Shown here: piece by piece, positions 54,525 through 63,565 of the stretch
How the letters are laid out: every line of letters starts with the position of its first letter
Numbering within the stretch: position 1 is the first letter of the stretch
Source: Chryseobacterium indicum
GTDB taxonomy: Bacteria > Bacteroidota > Bacteroidia > Flavobacteriales > Weeksellaceae
Assembly (NCBI RefSeq): GCF_021504595.1
Contig: NZ_JACSGT010000001.1
Location: 248,001 to 312,000 of the forward strand
DNA length: 64,000 bases
Direction of reading: 5' to 3'
The notes under the pieces: model-generated
What the model was told of the DNA's origin: nothing
The model's database searches: none
Seen by the model: only the letters and a program-made list of their open reading frames with translations
Program-made: the position numbers and the translations under genes

Positions 54525-54911
54525 ATGGCGAAACATAAAGTCCATTACGAATTCCCAATGCATTGTTTATCAGAGATTTTATATGAATATCTGGCAACGG
54601 CGGAAGGGTTGTCTGAATGGTTTGCAGATGATGTGACAGAGAAAGGTGATGACTTCTTTTTCAGCTGGGGTGGAGGTCCTTCTGAGAAGGCTACTTTAAT
54701 AAGATATAAGCCTGAAGGTTTCGTACGTTTCCGATGGGAAGAAGATGAAGGAACAAAGAATTTCTTTGAAATGACGATCACAATTGATGACATTACGGAA
54801 GACCTGTCTCTGAACATTACAGATTTCTGTGAAGAAGGGGATGAAGAAGAAAATGCGATGTACTGGGAAAATCTTATCGAAAATCTTAGAATTAAATTAG
54901 GGGCAGCCTAA
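54525..54911 (+). CDS. START-like (SRPBCC) domain protein
   Basis: 128 aa, single SRPBCC/AHSA1-like domain with a hydrophobic ligand cavity: EGLSEWFADDVTEKGDDFFFSWG (about residues 29-51), VRFRWEEDEGTKNFFEM, and a C-terminal helix WENLIENLRIKLG. Cytoplasmic. Very conserved in flavobacteria, role unknown. The class IV aminotransferase-like gene follows 75 nt later on the same strand. Confidence 0.85.
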   Translation: MAKHKVHYEFPMHCLSEILYEYLATAEGLSEWFADDVTEKGDDFFFSWGGGPSEKATLIRYKPEGFVRFRWEEDEGTKNFFEMTITIDDITEDLSLNITDFCEEGDEEENAMYWENLIENLRIKLGAA

Positions 54912-54986
54912 ACGTAGGCACGCTGAATTATAAAACTGATGAACGATTTATCGTTCATTATTTTTTTGTAAATAAATCAGATTACA

Positions 54987-55796
54987 GTGGAAAATCAATA
55001 TTTTACATCAGACGAAATCAATGTGAAAAACAGAGCCTTTCTTTCGGGGGATGCCGTGAAGGTTTCTTTTTTTATCAGAAACGGAAAATTAATCATGGAT
55101 GAAGAATGCTATTTCTTCCTGATGGCTTCCATGAGAAAATTGAGACTGAATATTCCTTTAACCTACACACTTGAATTTTTTCAGACCTTATTTCAGAAAG
55201 AAGTTATTGAAGGAAAAAGCATTCAGAATGCGGTCATTAATTTTCAGGTTTTCAGAAATTCAGACGGAATTACCCTTTCCAAATCCTCAGTTTCTTACTT
55301 TTATGAAGTTACAGAAACCCAAGATCTGTTAGCATTGCATGAAAGAAATCTGGAACTTGATTTAATTAAGGAAATAAACGTTAATAACAACCTTTTAAGC
55401 AATATCAGGGTTCATAGTCCGGAAAATATTTACGGCGAAATTTATGCGCAGGAAAACGATCTTGATGATGTCATTCTTCTCAATCCGAATAAAAGAATTG
55501 CGCGTACAACTTTCGGGAATCTCTTGTTTCTGGAAGGTGATGTGATCAAAATCCCAAAACAGACAGAAGGAGCCTACATTTCGCCGCTTATGGAGAATTT
55601 TGTAACCTTTTTACACAGAAATAATCTTGCGGATATACAGGAACATGAGATTATTGCATTTGAGTCTCAGAAAGCTGAAGAAATACTCTTAATTTCGGAT
55701 GAAAAAGGAATATTTTCTGTAGGTAAAATAAGAAATAAAACTTTTGGAAACCAGCGGTTCACGGAACTTATTAAAAACTGGAAAGAAAGTTTCTAG
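54987..55796 (+). CDS. Class IV aminotransferase-like protein with altered active site
   Basis: 269 aa, GTG start. Fold-type IV pattern: FLSGDAVKVSFFIRNGKLI, then LLSNIRVHSPENIYGEIYAQENDLDDVILLNPNKRIARTTFGNLLF in about 131-180 (compare PabC GLKTLNRL and the E-x-x-x-x-N-I-F motif). The PLP Lys position reads Arg (S-N-I-R), and the conserved Glu of the next motif reads Ala. So it is probably not a normal PLP transaminase or aminodeoxychorismate lyase. It may be a pseudoenzyme or my alignment may be off by a few residues. Perfect terminator follows. Confidence 0.7.
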   Translation: MENQYFTSDEINVKNRAFLSGDAVKVSFFIRNGKLIMDEECYFFLMASMRKLRLNIPLTYTLEFFQTLFQKEVIEGKSIQNAVINFQVFRNSDGITLSKSSVSYFYEVTETQDLLALHERNLELDLIKEINVNNNLLSNIRVHSPENIYGEIYAQENDLDDVILLNPNKRIARTTFGNLLFLEGDVIKIPKQTEGAYISPLMENFVTFLHRNNLADIQEHEIIAFESQKAEEILLISDEKGIFSVGKIRNKTFGNQRFTELIKNWKESF

Positions 55797-55810
55797 ATAA
55801 AAATTGACAA

Positions 55811-55854
55811 ACCCGGTAAACAACAAAGTTCCGAAAGTCCTTTACCGGGTTTTT
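55811..55854 (+). terminator. Intrinsic terminator after the class IV gene
   Basis: ACCCGGTAAA / TTTACCGGGT perfect arms with a longer loop, T-run. Confidence 0.8.
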
Positions 55855-56116
55855 ATTCTGATAAATCAGAATTTGTATCTTTATCTATTGTTCTCTGAAA
55901 ATTTCAGAAAATTTATCAGCAATTTGTTTTTGACTTTTCTCGTTGGTCAAATTGTTAAACTTTAATCTATTGATCCTGTTTTATTTAGTATCATCATTTG
56001 TTCCTTTTATATCAAAGAGATTTAGTTTACCAGATAACGTAAATCTTTGCTTAAAATTGGTTAACGTTTTCTTAAAATTTGTTAAATATTTAAATAATAT
56101 TAATGAATTTCTCTTG
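55855..56116. other. Gene-free AT-rich gap
   Basis: Short inverted repeats around TCTGATAAATCAGA and TCTGAAAATTTCAGA. A 60-codon frame at 55943 has no RBS, no family and AT-rich hydrophobic content; not considered a gene. Confidence 0.5.
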
Positions 56117-56665
56117 CTAGTTTAAAGAAATATTTTCCGGAGAATTTGCCCATAAAAGAAATTCGCCACCAAGATTCTGCATGATCGATTTCCAGAGGGT
56201 TTGATCGTTTGGCAAGGTGTAATCCAGATTGTAAACATCTACCACAGTCCATAATTTTCTCTGGATTTCTTCCTCAAGCTGTAAAGCTGACCATCCGGAA
56301 TAGCCGGAAAATATTTTGACATTATTGATGTCCAGTTCGCCGCTGAGAACAGCGCTTATGATGTTTTCAATATCTTCGGTAAGATAAAATTCCGGGGTAA
56401 TTTCTGTATACATTTCAGTTACTTTTTCCCCTTTTACAATAAAAAAAACTTTGTCATTTCCTACAGGACCGCCGTCGTAAACTTCAATTCTGAAATCGAA
56501 AAAATCTTTGAATTTACCGCTCATCTGGTTATTTTTTTTATTTAATATTAAACCAAATGCACCACTTTCATTATGTTCAATAATCAAGACAACAGATCTG
56601 GAAAAAATATCGCCGGAAATGTCGGGTGTGGAAATTAATATTTTACCTTTGTAAGAGTAATTCAT
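56117..56665 (-). CDS. YqgE/AlgH family protein
   Basis: 182 aa from the ATG at 56665; an upstream in-frame extension would overlap pdxH and is not used. Typical start KGKILISTPDISGDIFSRSVVLIIEHNESGAFGLILNK, then YDGGPVGNDKVFFIVKG and IFSGYSGWSALQLEEEIQRKLW. DUF179 family; AlgH/YqgE roles remain unclear. Divergent from pdxH with a 24-bp gap. Confidence 0.9.
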   Translation of the reverse strand: MNYSYKGKILISTPDISGDIFSRSVVLIIEHNESGAFGLILNKKNNQMSGKFKDFFDFRIEVYDGGPVGNDKVFFIVKGEKVTEMYTEITPEFYLTEDIENIISAVLSGELDINNVKIFSGYSGWSALQLEEEIQRKLWTVVDVYNLDYTLPNDQTLWKSIMQNLGGEFLLWANSPENISLN

Positions 56666-56689
56666 ACTCAAATTTAATAAAAAATATTT

Positions 56690-57334
56690 ATGGAAAACCT
56701 GCACGACAAAAGAAAAGTGTACGAGAAATCCCAACTTATTGAAAGTGAGATAAAACAAAATCCTATTGAACAGTTTCGGGACTGGTTTACGGAAGCCAGC
56801 GAAAATCCGAACATCTCTGAAGCGAATGCAATGGCACTTTCTACACTGGAAAACGACGGATGTCCGCGTACAAGAATGGTGTTGTTAAAGGCTTATACAT
56901 ACGAAGGATTTATTTTTTACACCAATTATGACAGCAGAAAAGGAAAATCCATAGAGAAGACACACAAAGCCTGTCTTCATTTTTTCTGGCCCAATCTGGA
57001 AAGGCAGATCATTATTAAAGCTGAGATGGAACGTATTGCAGAAAACCTGAGTGACGGATATTTCCATTCCAGACCAAAAGGAAGTCAGTTAGGAGCTGTA
57101 GTTTCTCCTCAAAGTGAAGAAATTCCGAACCGTGAATTTTTGGAAGACAAGCTTCAGCAACTGGAAGAAAAGTATGCAGACACAGAAATTCCAAGACCTG
57201 AAAACTGGGGCGGGTATATTGCAAAGCCTTATGAAATAGAATTCTGGCAGGGGAGACCAAACCGTCTGCACGATAGAATTGTTTATGAATTGGTTGATGG
57301 TCTCGATTGGAAAATTGCAAGATTAGCTCCTTAA
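56690..57334 (+). CDS. pdxH: Pyridoxamine 5'-phosphate oxidase
   Basis: 214 aa, normal length. FMN and substrate motifs: NAMALSTLENDGCPRTRMVLLK (about residues 44-65), FIFYTNYDSRKGKSIE, HFFWPNLERQI, GSQLGAVVSPQSEEI, and the C-terminal PENWGGYIAKPYEIEFWQGRPNRLHDRIVY. It oxidises PNP/PMP to PLP, the cofactor used by the aminotransferases in this window. Ends in a bidirectional terminator. Confidence 0.95.
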   Translation: MENLHDKRKVYEKSQLIESEIKQNPIEQFRDWFTEASENPNISEANAMALSTLENDGCPRTRMVLLKAYTYEGFIFYTNYDSRKGKSIEKTHKACLHFFWPNLERQIIIKAEMERIAENLSDGYFHSRPKGSQLGAVVSPQSEEIPNREFLEDKLQQLEEKYADTEIPRPENWGGYIAKPYEIEFWQGRPNRLHDRIVYELVDGLDWKIARLAP

Positions 57335-57346
57335 AATAGATGAAAT

Positions 57347-57381
57347 AAAAAAACCTCATCATCCGATGAGGTTTTATTTTT
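57347..57381. terminator. Bidirectional terminator between pdxH and HU gene
   Basis: AAAACCTCATC / GATGAGGTTTT hairpin, A-run and T-run on the two sides. Confidence 0.85.
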
Positions 57382-57397
57382 TCTTTAATCTGAGTGA

Positions 57398-57709
57398 TTA
57401 TTTTTTCTTTTTACCCGGAGCAGGAGCATTAGCTGAAGCAACAGCTGCAGAAAGGTCTGCACCAGCTTTGAATTTAGCAACAGTCTTAGCTTCGATGTTA
57501 ATTGGCTTTTTAGTTGCAGGGTTGATTCCTTGTCTTGCAGCTCTTTCAGCTACTGAGAAAGTTCCAAACCCTACTAAAGAAACTTTTCCGTCTTTTTTCT
57601 TTAAAGTAGTAGTAACGTTAGAGATAAATGATTCTAAAGCAGCTTTAGCTGCAACTTTAGTGATGCCGGCATCTTTGGCGATTGCGTCGATTAATTCAGA
57701 CTTGTTCAT
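57398..57709 (-). CDS. HU family DNA-binding protein
   Basis: 103 aa. MNKSELIDAIAKDAGITKVAAKAAL start, VSLVGFGTFSVAERAARQGINPATKKPI (the DNA-binding arm with the Pro at its tip), then an Ala/Lys-rich tail ending PGKKKK. It bends and compacts DNA. Convergent with pdxH. The 400 bp upstream has no gene and probably holds its promoter. Confidence 0.95.
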   Translation of the reverse strand: MNKSELIDAIAKDAGITKVAAKAALESFISNVTTTLKKKDGKVSLVGFGTFSVAERAARQGINPATKKPINIEAKTVAKFKAGADLSAAVASANAPAPGKKKK

Positions 57710-58096
57710 AATTTTTAATATTAAAGTTAGTTCGTTATAATAGCAAATATAATACTATTTTCTAAATGTGCAATTTTTTTGCAAAAAAATAAATAAATTT
57801 TTTGATTTTAGGTAAAATTGGTTAAAATATGATAATTCAGCTTTTTACGAAAAATCTACGTTACACGTTACTAAAATCATGCCAATTGCTTATCTGTATT
57901 GACTTTACCAAAAATGCAATATTATTTTTTGTATTTATTAAATCCTGAATTGTGTAGTAAGTATTGATGGTTTTCAGGATATGTTTATAAATTCTGTAAA
58001 TAAAATCTTTAAAAATTACGTTTAATAAAATTAAAGTTCTGGGTTTCTGCTGGTTTTAAATTCATTTTAAAAGACGGTTTTATAAATTATTATTAA
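57710..58096. other. Gene-free region between divergent HU and panD genes
   Basis: Very AT-rich, no ORF with coding signs. It must contain the HU promoter on the minus strand. No further structure was recognised. Confidence 0.5.
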
Positions 58097-58104
58097 TAAA
58101 TTTG
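58097..58104 (+). promoter_or_regulatory. -7 element 4 bp before panD
   Basis: TAAATTTG; predicted transcript starts at the panD ATG, so leaderless. Confidence 0.6.
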
Positions 58105-58108
58105 CACC

Positions 58109-58459
58109 ATGTTAATAGAAGTTTTTAAGTCTAAGATTCACAGGGTGAGAGTTACGGCTTCTGACCTTAATTATATTGGGAGTATTACGATAGATGAAGA
58201 CCTTATTGAAGCTGCAGGTTTGGTAGTGGGAGAAAGAGTTTATATCGTAAATGTGAATAACGGAGAGCGTTTCGACACTTATGTTATTAAAGGTAAAAGA
58301 AAATCGGGAGAAGTTTGTCTTAACGGTCCTGCGGCGAGAAAAGTACAGAGAGATGATATCATTATTATTATCGCTTATGCACAGATGACTCCGGAAGAGG
58401 CGCAGAATTTCCAGCCGAAGATTGTTTTCCCCGACGAAAAAACAAACCTTTTAACGTAA
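58109..58459 (+). CDS. panD: Aspartate 1-decarboxylase
   Basis: 116 aa. The self-cleavage site is Y-I-G-S (Gly24-Ser25), which makes the pyruvoyl group on Ser25. Other motifs: [43 protein letters not shown]. It makes beta-alanine for coenzyme A synthesis. The membrane protein gene starts 4 nt later, so cotranscribed. Confidence 0.95.
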   Translation: MLIEVFKSKIHRVRVTASDLNYIGSITIDEDLIEAAGLVVGERVYIVNVNNGERFDTYVIKGKRKSGEVCLNGPAARKVQRDDIIIIIAYAQMTPEEAQNFQPKIVFPDEKTNLLT

Positions 58460-58463
58460 CCGG

Positions 58464-59546
58464 ATGGAGAAGAACTCAAAAAATCCTCTGAAATCCATTC
58501 TTACGATAGTGATCTCGCTTGCTTTTGCAGGCTTTTTTTTATGGTTTGCTTTAAAGGGGCTGGATTTTAAAGTGATCCAGAAATCCATTGAAAGAGCAAA
58601 TTATACCTGGGTCTTTATTGCAGGAATCTTTGGTTTGTTAGCATATTGGCTGCGTGCAATACGGTGGAATATTCTTCTCGAACCGATGGGATATAAAATT
58701 TCCAATGCAAATGCTTTCTGGACCATATCTTTTGGATATTTAATGAATCTTACGATTCCGAGAAGTGGGGAACTGGCAAGATCTACAGCATTGTATGGTG
58801 TAGAAGACGTTCCTGTTGATAAATCTTTCGGAACTATTATTTTAGAAAGAGTTGTAGACCTAATCTGTATGATAGGTTTTCTGGGGCTTACCATCATTTT
58901 TAAATATGATGCTATTCTTTCGTTCTATGATATTGCAACCGGACAGAAAGAGGAAAAGGTAAAAGTGGAGCATGGCTTTTTTGAAAAATTTCTAATGAAA
59001 ATAGGAATTGTAGATTTTACTGCTTTTTATTTCTATATGAAGATTTCTCTTTTCCTGCTGGCAATCGTAGGATTAATTATTTTGTTCAAATACAAAAAAG
59101 ATAAACTTATAGGATTTGCCAAAGGAATTTTACAGGGCTTAACCACAATATTCAAGCTCAGACAAAAAGGAAAATTCATTCTTTATACAATAGGAATCTG
59201 GATATGTTATTTTCTTGCCGCATATCTTGTATGTTTTTCCCTTCCCGAAACATCAGATTTTACCATAGGAGACGGCTTTTTTATTATTACAGTGGGAACT
59301 TTCGGAATGATTGTGCCGGCAAGCGGAGGAATTGGCGCTTTCAATCTGGCGATGAAGTACGGCTTTATGGCTCTTTTTATTTCTGCAGGTAAAAATGCTG
59401 TAACAGGCGGTGAAATGGGATTAATATACTCTTTTATATCTCTGCCCTTACAGTTTCTGCTCACAATTATTACCGGATTGCTTTCAATTCCTGCTTTAGC
59501 AAGGGCAAGAAACAAAAATGTGGTCAAAAAAGAATTTACAGAATAA
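58464..59546 (+). CDS. UPF0104/lysylphosphatidylglycerol synthase TM-domain protein
   Basis: 360 aa with about 8-9 membrane segments. Typical YWLRAIRWNILLEPMGYKIS, FWTISFGYLMNLTIPRSGELARSTALYGVEDVPVDKSFGTI and PASGGIGAFNLAMKYGF motifs. Only the TM (flippase-like) domain is present, no aminoacyl-transferase domain, so it does not make lysyl-PG itself; the family is sometimes linked to lipid flipping. In operon with panD. Confidence 0.85.
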   Translation: MEKNSKNPLKSILTIVISLAFAGFFLWFALKGLDFKVIQKSIERANYTWVFIAGIFGLLAYWLRAIRWNILLEPMGYKISNANAFWTISFGYLMNLTIPRSGELARSTALYGVEDVPVDKSFGTIILERVVDLICMIGFLGLTIIFKYDAILSFYDIATGQKEEKVKVEHGFFEKFLMKIGIVDFTAFYFYMKISLFLLAIVGLIILFKYKKDKLIGFAKGILQGLTTIFKLRQKGKFILYTIGIWICYFLAAYLVCFSLPETSDFTIGDGFFIITVGTFGMIVPASGGIGAFNLAMKYGFMALFISAGKNAVTGGEMGLIYSFISLPLQFLLTIITGLLSIPALARARNKNVVKKEFTE

Positions 59547-59739
59547 TCTATCTTTTAATTAAATCTTTTGAAAATATAAAATCCGGTCATAACGATTGGA
59601 TTTTTTTAGGCTTAATTTTTAATGAATTTCAAAATTTTATGTTTTGCAATTTACATAATTTTTTGTCACAAAATTTTTTGGAAATTTACTAAAACCGCCA
59701 TAACTTCGATAAACAATACATAAAACACATATCATTATT

Positions 59740-60315
59740 ATGGCAATTAATTTACAGAAAGGGCAAAGAATTGATCTTGGATTTACAAAAATGACCATCG
59801 GTCTCGGATGGGATCCAAATGAAGGAATGGGATATGATTTTGACCTTGATGCCTCCGCAATTATGATTGATGCGGAACGAAAACTGGTGAGTGAAGAATA
59901 TTTTGTTTTTTATAATAACCTGCATTCGCCGGATGGTGCACTTACACATACAGGAGATGACCCGAGTGGAAAAAACAGCGACGGAGATGATGATGAAGCC
60001 ATCATTATTGATCTCGAAAAAGTAGACGAAAGAGTTCAGGAAATTCTTTTTGTTGTTACCATCGAAGATTTTGATAGGAGAAAGCAGAATTTCGGACAGG
60101 TAAGAAATTCTTACATCAGAATTGTAGACAATAATACCAATATGGAAATTGCCAAATACGAACTGGATGAAGATTTTTCCATAGAAACCGGAATTGAATT
60201 CGGAAGACTGTACAAACGTGGCGGAAGCTGGAAATTTGAAGCTTCGGGAATCGGCTACAGAGCAGATCTGGGTTTCTTTCTTGAAAAATATTATAAAGGA
60301 CAAATCATAAAATAA
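59740..60315 (+). CDS. TerD family protein 1
   Basis: 191 aa. TerD/CABP fold: INLQKGQRIDLGF, LGWDPNE, DFDLDASAIMID and SDGDDDEAIIIDLEKV, where the Asp clusters bind Ca2+, then FEFGRLYKRGGSWKFEASGIGY. Role in tellurite/phage/colicin resistance is known for E. coli-type ter operons; here only two terD genes without terB/C/Z are seen. Second TerD gene follows 2 nt after. Confidence 0.9.
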   Translation: MAINLQKGQRIDLGFTKMTIGLGWDPNEGMGYDFDLDASAIMIDAERKLVSEEYFVFYNNLHSPDGALTHTGDDPSGKNSDGDDDEAIIIDLEKVDERVQEILFVVTIEDFDRRKQNFGQVRNSYIRIVDNNTNMEIAKYELDEDFSIETGIEFGRLYKRGGSWKFEASGIGYRADLGFFLEKYYKGQIIK

Positions 60316-60317
60316 AA

Positions 60318-60992
60318 ATGGCTATCAACTTACAAAAAGGTCAGACCATCAATCTCCGCAAAAATGAACAGGGAGAAGATGCATATGATCTGTCATCTGT
60401 AACCATAGGTTTAGGATGGGATGTTAGAAGATCCGGTGGTTTTTTCAACCGTCTTTTCGGGACAAGTGACGGTGCGGAATATGATCTGGATGCCATTGCT
60501 TTTCTTTTGGATAAAAACGGAAAGGTTGCGGATCTCGGAATGACGGTTCCCGGAAGAAACGGAAGAGAGATTGCTCTGTATAAAAGCGACGTAATCTATT
60601 TCAATTCTATGCGGCATCCCAGCGGAAAAATATGGCTGACCGGAGATAACAGAACCGGAGCCGGAGATGGCGACGATGAGCAGATTATTGTATTGCTGGA
60701 TCAGCTGGATGAGCGCTATCAGAAAATTGTGTTTGTAGTTTCAATTTATCAGGGATTGTTCAACAGACAACATTTCGGAATGATAGAAAATGCATTTATC
60801 CGTGCGGTAGATGCAAGAGGAAGGGAAATTACAAAATTCAGTCTTTCAGGTGACGCAAGTATGAACGGAATGTGTTCTATGGTTTTTGCAGAAGTTTACC
60901 GCCACAACGGCGACTGGAAATTCCGGGCCATTGGGGAACCGCACAAAACAGATAATTTTATTGAAGTTCTCGTACCTTATACCTATAAGTAA
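60318..60992 (+). CDS. TerD family protein 2
   Basis: 224 aa. INLQKGQTINLRKNEQGED, GLGWDVRRSGGFFNRLFG, YDLDAIAFLLDKNGK, GDDEQIIVLLDQLDERYQKI and FAEVYRHNGDWKFRAIGEP. It is diverged from its upstream neighbour and has an extra loop near residues 40-50. Two nt separate the genes, so an operon. Ends just before a convergent gene; the hairpin AAAAAGTATGC...GCATACTTTTT (60992-61021) is the terminator. Confidence 0.9.
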   Translation: MAINLQKGQTINLRKNEQGEDAYDLSSVTIGLGWDVRRSGGFFNRLFGTSDGAEYDLDAIAFLLDKNGKVADLGMTVPGRNGREIALYKSDVIYFNSMRHPSGKIWLTGDNRTGAGDGDDEQIIVLLDQLDERYQKIVFVVSIYQGLFNRQHFGMIENAFIRAVDARGREITKFSLSGDASMNGMCSMVFAEVYRHNGDWKFRAIGEPHKTDNFIEVLVPYTYK

Positions 60993-61022
60993 AAAAGTAT
61001 GCTGAAAATGCATACTTTTTTC

Positions 61023-61685
61023 TTAAAGAATTTTATTTAAACTCTCATTTAATAAATTTCTTATTTTCTTGCCAATATGAGATTCCTGATACTTAATTCC
61101 ACTTTTTTCATACGGAATTAAACTATTTTTGTAAGCTGTTTCTAGAGCATCATAATATTTTTGAGTTATCAATCCCGTAAAAATATAATTTTCATAAAGA
61201 TTTTCTAAAATATGTTTTATGGATCTTTCATTAATAAAATGATTTAAATCTATAATGTTAGTTTTATTAATACAATTTACAGCTCTTATAAAATCATCAT
61301 AATGTAGATTCTTATTTATAAATTCTTTATACAATTTTCCAATATATTCTGCTTTTTCAGAATCATCAGCTTCATTAATTATAAACAATAACTTCTCACC
61401 GACTTTTGTTCTGTAATTTGGATCGTTATCAATTTTCTCTGTTTCTCTTTTTCTATCTTCATTTGATGTTTGTTCTAACTGTTTTAGAAATGTAAAAAGT
61501 TTCTTTATGAAAAATTTGTCTTGAATAGTGGAGATTAAATTTTTACCCTTAAAAAGTAAACCGAAAATTGGAATATCTTTAAGTACACTATCATCAAGAA
61601 TTGAATCTAAAATTGTTTCATTTACATCTGATATTAAATCATTAAAGTCTTTACTTTTAATTATTTGTGTTAATTCCGATTTCAT
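61023..61685 (-). CDS. Hypothetical helical protein
   Basis: 220 aa, no signal peptide. Rich in Lys, Asn, Ile and predicted helices; a hydrophobic segment VLKDIPIFGLLFKGKNLIS at about 34-52, and LLFIINEADDSEKAEYIGKLYKEF around 99-122. More AT-rich than its neighbours, which may point to recent transfer. I do not recognise it. Same strand as the exonuclease gene 7 nt upstream, so perhaps cotranscribed. Confidence 0.6.
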   Translation of the reverse strand: MKSELTQIIKSKDFNDLISDVNETILDSILDDSVLKDIPIFGLLFKGKNLISTIQDKFFIKKLFTFLKQLEQTSNEDRKRETEKIDNDPNYRTKVGEKLLFIINEADDSEKAEYIGKLYKEFINKNLHYDDFIRAVNCINKTNIIDLNHFINERSIKHILENLYENYIFTGLITQKYYDALETAYKNSLIPYEKSGIKYQESHIGKKIRNLLNESLNKIL

Positions 61686-61692
61686 AAACTTT

Positions 61693-62214
61693 CTATTTCA
61701 ATCCGATTTTCAGTCCCATTTCCTTTTTCATATACAGCAAAACTTCTGCATTTCCTTTTGCGTCATCAACGGGATGATGGGTGTGCTTAGTTTTTCGTAG
61801 ATGTTTCCACTGGGCAAAAGTGTCCTTTTCCAGTCCGCAATACAGATCCGCAAGTCTTCTGGATGAAAAACCGAATGGATTTCTCCCGATGAAATGATGA
61901 AAATACCAACAGATAAACATCCAGTCGAAGCCGTTGTTATCACTGATGAAAACAGGTCTTCCTTTAGAATTTTCTTTAATCCATTCTTCAAATTTCAGCA
62001 TCACTTCTTCAGGATCATCAAAATCCAATGTTTCTTCCCGCGAAAAACCGGAAACAGCCAAAGCATCGGGATTGAATTTCTCTGAAACAGGCTTCAGTTT
62101 TCCGTAAAATGTGGTTTCCAGATTTTCGTCTACTAAAACTGCTCCAAAACAGACCATTGAAAAATCTCCGGGAATCGGTCCGTCCGATTCTATATCGACC
62201 ATAATGTAGCTCAT
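61693..62214 (-). CDS. DEDDh exonuclease-like protein
   Basis: 173 aa. Motifs MVDIESDGPIPGDFSM (D-x-E, ExoI), FISDNNGFDWMF (ExoII Asp) and HHPVDDAKGNAEV (ExoIII His and Asp), the DEDDh order. Short single-domain member, similar to bacterial 3'-5' exoribonuclease family proteins. Substrate (RNA or DNA) unknown. Cotranscribed with the hypothetical gene downstream. Confidence 0.85.
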   Translation of the reverse strand: MSYIMVDIESDGPIPGDFSMVCFGAVLVDENLETTFYGKLKPVSEKFNPDALAVSGFSREETLDFDDPEEVMLKFEEWIKENSKGRPVFISDNNGFDWMFICWYFHHFIGRNPFGFSSRRLADLYCGLEKDTFAQWKHLRKTKHTHHPVDDAKGNAEVLLYMKKEMGLKIGLK

Positions 62215-62279
62215 GCGATTGTGTTTCTATTTTAAAATTTTCTGAACGAATATATTGAAAAAAATCTCAAATTCAATGT

Positions 62280-63479
62280 TTACAAAAGTTCAAAAAAACT
62301 TCTTTTTCCGATCTTAATTTTTATTCCTTTCTCTAATTTAATCTCTTCATTCGGATCTGTTAATTTGATATTGTTGATCTGAATTCCACCGTTTTCAATC
62401 AGTCTTCGGATGAAAGATTTACTTTCGTTACATTTCAGCTGATGGCATAATTCCGATAAGACTATTTTGTGCTGAATATGGTGGAGAGAGTCAATGAAAA
62501 CCGGTTCAAAAACTTTTTCTTCAAAATTTTTACTCTGGAACTGGTTCATGAAAAATAACTCGGCATTTTCAGCTGATTCTGCATCATGATATTGTGTGAT
62601 AATATTTTTAGCGATCAGCTTTTTAATATTCATCGGGTTTTGACCATCATTGATGTTTTGTTTTAAACGTTCTTTCTCTTCGGAAGAAAAATCCGTGGTA
62701 AGATCAATAAATTCGTCAATCAAAGAATCCGGAATGGACATCGTTTTCCCAAACATTTCATTCGGCTCGTCGGTTAATCCGATAATGTTGTTTAAAGATT
62801 TGCTCATCTTTTCCTTTCCGTCAAGACCTTTCAGCAAAGGCATACACATCACAATCTGCGGAGATTTTCCGTGACTTTCCTGCAATTGTCGCCCCATCGT
62901 ACAGTTGAAAAGCTGGTCGGTTCCGCCCATTTCAATGTCACAATTAATCTGTACAGAATCAAAACCCTGCAAAATAGGGTATACAAGTTCGTGCATGGCA
63001 ATGGGAGTGTTTTCAGAAAACCTTTTACTGAAATCATTTCTGTGCATCAGTTGTGCAACTGTCACTTTTGACATCAGTTGGATCACTTCCGAAAAATTCA
63101 GCGCATCCAGCCATTCAGAGTTAAAGACAATTTTTGTTTTTTCAACATTAATAACTTTGGAGAGCTGACTGATGTATGTTTCTGCATTATGATGAACTTC
63201 TTCAGCGGTTAAAGGTTTTCTCGCCTTGTTTTTTCCTGTAGGATCGCCGATTCTTGCCGTAAAACTTCCGACAATAATTACAATCTGATGTCCCAGATCC
63301 TGAAACTGTTTCAGTTTTTTCAAAACAACTGCGTGTCCAAGATGCAGATCCGGAGCAGTGGGATCAAACCCAAGTTTGATGATTAATTTTCTGTTTTCTT
63401 TTTCGGCTTGCTGAATTTTCTCTTCCAGTCCGTTTTCCGGCAGAATAATTTCTGCATTCTCTTTTAATTTTCTGATCAT
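62280..63479 (-). CDS. tyrS: Tyrosine-tRNA ligase
   Basis: 399 aa. Class I signatures: HLGHAVVLKKL (HIGH motif) near residues 47-57 and KMSKSLNN (KMSKS) near 224-231. Specificity region with MGGTDQLFNCTMGRQLQ. The C-terminal S4 RNA-binding domain (from about 335: KSFIRRLIENGGIQINNIKL) is present. Upstream (minus strand) are a promoter, a Tyr-rich leader ORF and a terminator-type hairpin that end 20 nt before the start codon, so its expression is probably controlled by attenuation. Confidence 0.95.
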   Translation of the reverse strand: MIRKLKENAEIILPENGLEEKIQQAEKENRKLIIKLGFDPTAPDLHLGHAVVLKKLKQFQDLGHQIVIIVGSFTARIGDPTGKNKARKPLTAEEVHHNAETYISQLSKVINVEKTKIVFNSEWLDALNFSEVIQLMSKVTVAQLMHRNDFSKRFSENTPIAMHELVYPILQGFDSVQINCDIEMGGTDQLFNCTMGRQLQESHGKSPQIVMCMPLLKGLDGKEKMSKSLNNIIGLTDEPNEMFGKTMSIPDSLIDEFIDLTTDFSSEEKERLKQNINDGQNPMNIKKLIAKNIITQYHDAESAENAELFFMNQFQSKNFEEKVFEPVFIDSLHHIQHKIVLSELCHQLKCNESKSFIRRLIENGGIQINNIKLTDPNEEIKLEKGIKIKIGKRSFFELL

Positions 63480-63498
63480 TTTTTTAATTTTTAAGCAT

Positions 63499-63528
63499 GA
63501 AAAAACCCGAACAAAAACTGTCCGGGTT
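63499..63528 (-). terminator. Terminator hairpin in the tyrS leader (attenuator)
   Basis: On the minus strand: AACCCGGACA-loop-TGTTCGGGTT, 10 bp with one G-U pair, then a T-run, ending about 20 nt before the tyrS ATG. Because tyrS follows directly, it is read as a conditional terminator. Confidence 0.75.
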
Positions 63529-63565
63529 CTATGATATTTTTAGATTAAATTTCTACTGAATATGG

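Noticed and set aside
55943..56125. 60-codon hydrophobic ORF
   Set aside because: AT-rich, no RBS or promoter, no similarity that I recognise.
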